DNA of 64,000 nt, taken from NCBI GenBank assembly GCA_029216955.1, contig JANAVB010044018.1, positions 1,465,121 through 1,529,120 on the forward strand. Direction: 5' to 3'. Numbering within the stretch: position 1 is the stretch's first letter; each line of letters starts with the position of its first letter. The stretch comes from Iris pallida (taxonomy: Eukaryota > Streptophyta > Magnoliopsida > Asparagales > Iridaceae). A program made the position numbers and the translations under genes. Shown here one piece after another: positions 59,800-64,000 of this stretch. The notes below the pieces were generated by a model. The model had not been told where the DNA came from. It made no database searches and was given only the letters and a program-made list of their open reading frames with translations.

Positions 59800-61005
59800 T
59801 GTAACTAGCTAATTCTGGGAGAGGGGTATTTTTTTCATTTCAATAATTATTTGATAATTGTATTAGTGATGGTAATTTTTTTATTATATGTATTAGTTGT
59901 GTGCTAGCTAATTAAAATAGACCATATGATTAGTTGGTTAGTGGAATAGCCTATTTATTAGGCTTCTGTTAGTGGACCGAATTAGACTTGACATGATGCT
60001 ATAGCCCAACAATTAGATTGACATGACACTTGGACCGACACTTTAGATTAGACTCAATCAGACTCATTTAGTCATTCCATTTGATAAGATATTAGTCCAA
60101 TTTACCAAATTAGGATTAGAAGCTTCCATCCATTAATTACCCTTTATGACAAACTTAGAGGGTATTTTAGACATTTTTATTGCATGGAAAGGGTTATCTT
60201 GGCCATCCCTATTAGAGGGAGAGGCTCTCTCTTTCTCATTTCCTCTTTATTTTTGCCATTAAATTCCAATTTGGTATTCTTCCCCAAATTGGTCCATCCT
60301 TTCATCAATTCCACTCAATCCTACTTCAATTTCCTTCCCAGTTATCTTCATTCTCACCACTTGGAGGAGCCTAGGAGCTTGGTGGCTAGGAGCACTAGGA
60401 GAGGAGGCTAATTGCTAGGAGATCATATCCGGATCGTGTCCATCGGGCTTTGTATTGGGAATTCATCACATAATATGTATACATTTTAATTTCTTCCCTA
60501 TTTAGACTCTAATTGTTCAATTTGACCATTAGAAATCCATCCATGGAATAAGACTACATATAGGAGAAAGAATTAGGCTCTAATGACCCTTTATGTGAAA
60601 GTTTCAATGAGTTTTATGCCCAATTTGGGGGAGTACCGAGATTGGTGCACCAAGTGTTTATCATTTGGCAACCTAAATCTAATTAGATTTATTTTAGTTG
60701 TGTGTGTGTCCAAATCTGTGTCCACAATTGGATAAGAGTAGGCCGTATCATGATACGGTAGGACACATAATCGTTTTAGGGTTTTTTTCCCTCCTACACT
60801 TGTGGCACACATACCCAATTCTCCATGACACATTGTATTATCTATAGATTGTTCTAATTATGCTATAATCTTTGTTTCAGACATACTCATGTGATTTCGG
60901 TGGAGTCAGACAATGTTTGCTGGTATCTTAGGCGTATCACAAGAATATCGTAGATTGGTGCGATACTAGGGTGGTGCACACCAAGTGTTTAGTTTATAGC
61001 CTAAG
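59800..61005 (+). repeat. Right LTR of element E, cut by element D
   Basis: Starts TGTAACTAGC after a CTAAGGGGTGGTAGGAT tract. The first 600 bases match the left E LTR; after about 60408 they diverge. Element D is inserted at 61006, so the rest of this LTR lies beyond D, outside the window. The expected duplication of D here would be CTAAG (61001-61005), which cannot be checked. Confidence 0.65.
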
Positions 61006-62264
61006 TGTTTGCCATGAAATATAAAAGAACAGAACAATTATCGGAGGACTGGACTTTTACTTCATAATACAAACTCGCTTGTACAAAGAAAGCCTAGGGA
61101 CGAAAACCTAGGTACAACAATCTAAGTAAAATTGTTTATTTTAGATTCTGGGGGGTGACGATAGAGGCTCGAAAAAGCGACGGCAGCTCTGCCTTACTCC
61201 TTGGACGATCGGATGCAGCCTTGGCTCCGGGGAAGATCTGCTTGGCGTTGAAGAAATGCTCTCCTTACTCTCTCTATGCTTGCTTTTGTCTCTCCAAGTG
61301 CTCTGGTGCTCTTCTCCCAAAAAAAGGTCTCTTTGTAAGAGAATAGCACCTTGCTATTTATAGGAGTGGGATGCAATCATTAGGTTTTGTAATGATTGCC
61401 TCCTTCATATGTCGGCGGTTAAGGACCAATTAATCTGGGCCCTTCATTCTGATTGTAGCAAATCTAGCTAATTAATGTAGATTGTATCAAATCTCTGTGG
61501 GGAATAAATGTTGATTGCCATGAATATTTGCGACTTGTAATGGCCTGCCACGTGTTCAATTTGCTCGATTTGACTTGATCTGGGCAATTATGGTGATTGT
61601 AATAAATTTGATTCCAGGAAGATAAGACTGCCACGGGTCTCAATCGTCGTGACAAGCGCCATGTGTCCTCCATTGGTTCGTCTTGGCAGAGCCACATATG
61701 AGTGGGCCGCATAAAGATGAACGGCCGCATGAAGATGGACAGCCGCATGGTGATGAACAGCCGCATGAAGATGGGCAGCCGTATAAGGATAGGCAGTTGC
61801 ATGCTGACGGGCGGCCGCATAAAGGATGCAGCCGTATGAAGATGGGTGGTCGCATGAAGGGGGTGGCCATATAAATGATTCAGCCACATGAAGATGGATG
61901 GCCGCATGAAGGGGGCGGCCGCATAAAGTGGGTGGCCACATAAATACAGCAGCCGCATGCCTCGAGACTCGGTGGATTAGCCAACTGTGAAAAAATTTTC
62001 TCCTCTTCCCTAAAAATATGCCTTTATGTCAGTCATTATTACGCCTTTATATCAGAGCTGTCATTTGTCAGAGCTGTCATCCGTCAGGGCATTAAATACA
62101 GTAAAAGACGAAGGGAGGAGTTGTTGAAGGCCATGTGGCTCTGGGTCTATCCGAGCCGCATAGACGCGTGAGCCGCATGGACCCCTGAGCCGCATGGGCC
62201 CTCTGAGCCGCATGAGGATCCTTGGCCACATGGTCCTTTCTTTATTGTTTTTCATTCTTCTACA
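61006..62264 (-). repeat. 3' LTR of element D
   Basis: TGTTTGCCATGAAATA to CATTCTTCTACA on plus; minus-strand TATA at 61362-61354. Twelve exact GCCGCAT copies by hand count at 61708-62220, plus many one-base variants. Same family as the LTRs of A but clearly diverged, with indels. Confidence 0.9.
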
Positions 62265-62310
62265 AGACCCCCTTCAAAGTTTTCAATTTGCAAAATTGAA
62301 ATACTTTGAA
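62265..62310 (-). promoter_or_regulatory. Polypurine tract and hairpin of element D
   Basis: CTTTGAAGGGGGTCT on minus next to the LTR. The inverted repeat at 62273-62310 is identical in sequence to that of A. Confidence 0.8.
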
Positions 62311-62659
62311 TAAGAAGCATGGCTATATATAAACTCTTCGGGCCGCATAGGGTGTTCTGGCCGCATAGACGTCCCAGTCGCATGGCCTCCTCAGTCGCCT
62401 ATCCATCTTAGCCGTATTGACCAACCAGCCACATGGACTGTCTGGCCGTATAGGCTGTCTGGCCGCATGGGCTCCTTGCCACGTCATCCTGACACGTATG
62501 CAAATCTTTTGCATTAATTTCCTTTGATTTGTCGTCAGATTTTGAAGCCGCTTTTCGGGGTAGGATCCCAAGAGTTTGATCTTTATTTAGTCGGTTCGTT
62601 TCGATAACCGAAGAGTCGGTTTTCATGCTGCACGCGGATCGAAGTGCCCTCCTTTTGCC

Positions 62660-62668
62660 TATAAATAG
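62660..62668 (+). promoter_or_regulatory. TATA box of the element D antisense gene
   Basis: TATAAATAG, 90 bases before the ATG at 62758. The DNA between the LTR and this box (62311-62650) carries three more exact GCCGCAT copies. Confidence 0.7.
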
Positions 62669-62757
62669 GAACATGTTCAATTGAAGAGACTTATTTGCTC
62701 TCTCTCGTCTTTGACCCTTGCTGCTCTCTGTCTTCCTTCTCCGACCGTCAGACGACC

Positions 62758-63567
62758 ATGGCCCCCAAGTCTTTCAAGGCTGCCTTTGCCGCGGTAAAGG
62801 ACAAGAAAGCGGCTTCTTCGTCGGCTGCGGCGGTAAAGGACAAGAAAGCTGCTTCTACTTCGACTGTGGCCGCTCCTCCGCCATCCGACGTGCCCGCAGT
62901 TCACCCTGGCGTCCACCCCCTATTGCTGGTAAGGACGTTATGTAAACTTAAAACCCTAACTGCTGTGGCTACGTCACATGCTTTATGTACGAGCCTTCAT
63001 CTTCATGTGTGCCGCATGTACGTCTCATGTTCGAGCTGCGAGCCGCATGAGAATCGTTACTGTGGCCGCATAAGCACTTCGCCATCGGGGCCGCATAAGC
63101 TGCGCTGAGCCGCATAGGCTCGCACAAATTTGTTTATCGTATGAACCGTGCGAACTCTGTCGCATGAGACTTCGTTAACAGAGCCGTATAAAAACACTAC
63201 CGCATGAACCTTCGCTGGACGGAGCCATATTAGTGTTTTCTGAGTTGGGCCGCATGAGGCTGTGACCATCTCCTAACTTTGTTTATCTTCGATTCTTGCA
63301 GCAACCCTGCCGAAGGCTGAGATCATCGTGAGGGAAGAGCTGTTGCCCCTTTTCAAACAAGAGTCATCGCCTGTTAAGGAGGAGGTAATACCAAAAACGG
63401 AGGAACAGGAAAGAGGGCTGGCGCCTATTGCTGTAAATAAGGAGCCCCAGTCTGATGGCGGTAGTACTGGGAGTCCTGACCTTCCTACTTCGGACGAGGA
63501 TTTTGCTCAAGTACATCCTTCATATGCAAAATGGTTGAGGGATTGGTATATGCGCCCTCGCAACTAG
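62758..63567 (+). pseudogene. Short antisense gene of element D without PMD
   Basis: Exon 1 62758-62928 encodes a Lys/Ala-rich tail with a duplicated AAVKDKKAAS unit and the APPPSDVPAVHPGVHP block shared with A. A GTAAGG...TTGCAG intron (62929-63301) holds six exact GCCGCAT. Exon 2 (63302-63567) encodes about 88 acidic residues ending LRDWYMRPRN, with nothing like the PMD. Exon 1 is 171 bases where A has 151 with a different phase. One base appears lost near 62920 (CACCCCCTATTG against CACCCCGCTATCG in A), which would put exon 2 out of frame. Either a decayed copy or a real short isoform with another splice site. Confidence 0.6.
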
Positions 63568-64000
63568 GATTCGTGGGCTCTCACAAATGTCCATCTTTTG
63601 TCTTGATATTTCTGTCTGCCTTTAGCTGCAGTTTGTGTTTTGCTTCTTTTGGACACCAATGTAATCTTTTTTCCTTCTTGTCTGAATGAAATAATAGAGA
63701 ACTTTTCTGGCTTGCTCATGAGATTTAGTCATGTGAATGTAACTGATTTTGAATAGAACACATTCGCTTTATTCTTTGCTTGTAGTAGTTGTCCCATTGG
63801 GAGACTTTTTGTAGACCTATTATCTTTGGCGTATCCCAGTTCTGGATACGGATAATAAGACGAGAGAAAACTAACATACTTACTCAGAGGTAATGAGGAC
63901 ATGGAAAGTATAGGGGTTTTACCGCGGAGTCTTCCTACTCAGAGGTAATGAGGACATGACAGGAGTGGACTCAACGGAGGATATTTGTGGTCAACAGAGG
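63568..64000. repeat. 3' flank of the D gene and start of its hairpin array
   Basis: 63568-63779 is ordinary 3' UTR-like DNA with GAATGAAATAATA near 63683. From about 63800 the array of element A reappears: CTATTATC...GATAATAAG, CATACTTACTCAGAGG...AAGTATA and CCTACTCAGAGGTAATGAGG. It continues past the window. Confidence 0.75.

Larger units (their letters stand above)
61006..64000 (-). mobile_element. Element D: sister of element A, 3' part only in window
   Basis: Minus-strand element whose 3' LTR (61006-62264), polypurine hairpin, antisense gene and hairpin spacer all match the order in element A. It runs past the window end, where pol should lie. Its antisense gene is much shorter than that of A and lacks the PMD region. 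Confidence 0.88.

Overview
This window is repeat-dense plant nuclear DNA, from an angiosperm by its retrotransposon lineages; I cannot name the species. I found no ordinary host gene, rRNA, tRNA or CRISPR array. Almost every base belongs to a retrotransposon. Most of the boundaries were fixed by matching LTR pairs and 5-bp target-site duplications (TSDs).

Layout. A decayed L1-type LINE lies at 1-4119 (+). An old Ty3/Gypsy-like element, called E here, forms the backbone: an LTR at 4517-6329 and another at 59800-61005, with its internal DNA surviving as four islands (6330-7258, 37949-38302, 48954-49157, 58756-59799). Inserted into E are: element A (7264-37943, minus strand, TSD AACTC), a full Tat-lineage Ty3/Gypsy element; element F (38303-48953, minus), a non-coding element with tRNA-iMet primer site that itself carries a solo LTR, H (41575-44171, TSD GAAAG); and element G (49163-58750, TSD TCAAT), which has 4.2-kb LTRs around a 1.1-kb non-coding core. 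Element D (61006 to beyond the window end), a sister of A, is inserted in the right-hand E LTR. Element A is itself interrupted in gag by element C (22150-35262, minus, TSD CTCGT), a Tat relative with gag and protease but no RT, RNase H or integrase.

The most interesting content is in A, C and D. Each carries, antisense to gag-pol and next to the 3' LTR, a spliced gene with its own TATA box. In A and C it encodes a plant-mobile-domain (PMD)-like protein with an acidic, lysine-rich middle and a coiled-coil end. D has only a short version without the PMD. Each family also has its own short DNA word: GCCGCATG in A and D, CACGC/GCGTG in C. It is clustered in the same places: U3 of the LTR, tandem inverted repeats in the gag N-terminus (A and C), and the first intron of the antisense gene. 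This looks like a co-diverging protein-DNA recognition system, comparable in logic to the VANC anti-silencing proteins of VANDAL transposons and to the host PMD proteins MAIN and MAIL1. That reading is inference.

The spacer between the convergent PMD and pol genes is an array of hairpins. The stems differ from hairpin to hairpin while a TCAGAGGTAA-like loop is kept in A, D and C. A further hairpin with covarying stems overlaps the polypurine tract in all three. Coding regions in A are decayed by in-frame stops, while C is younger and nearly open.
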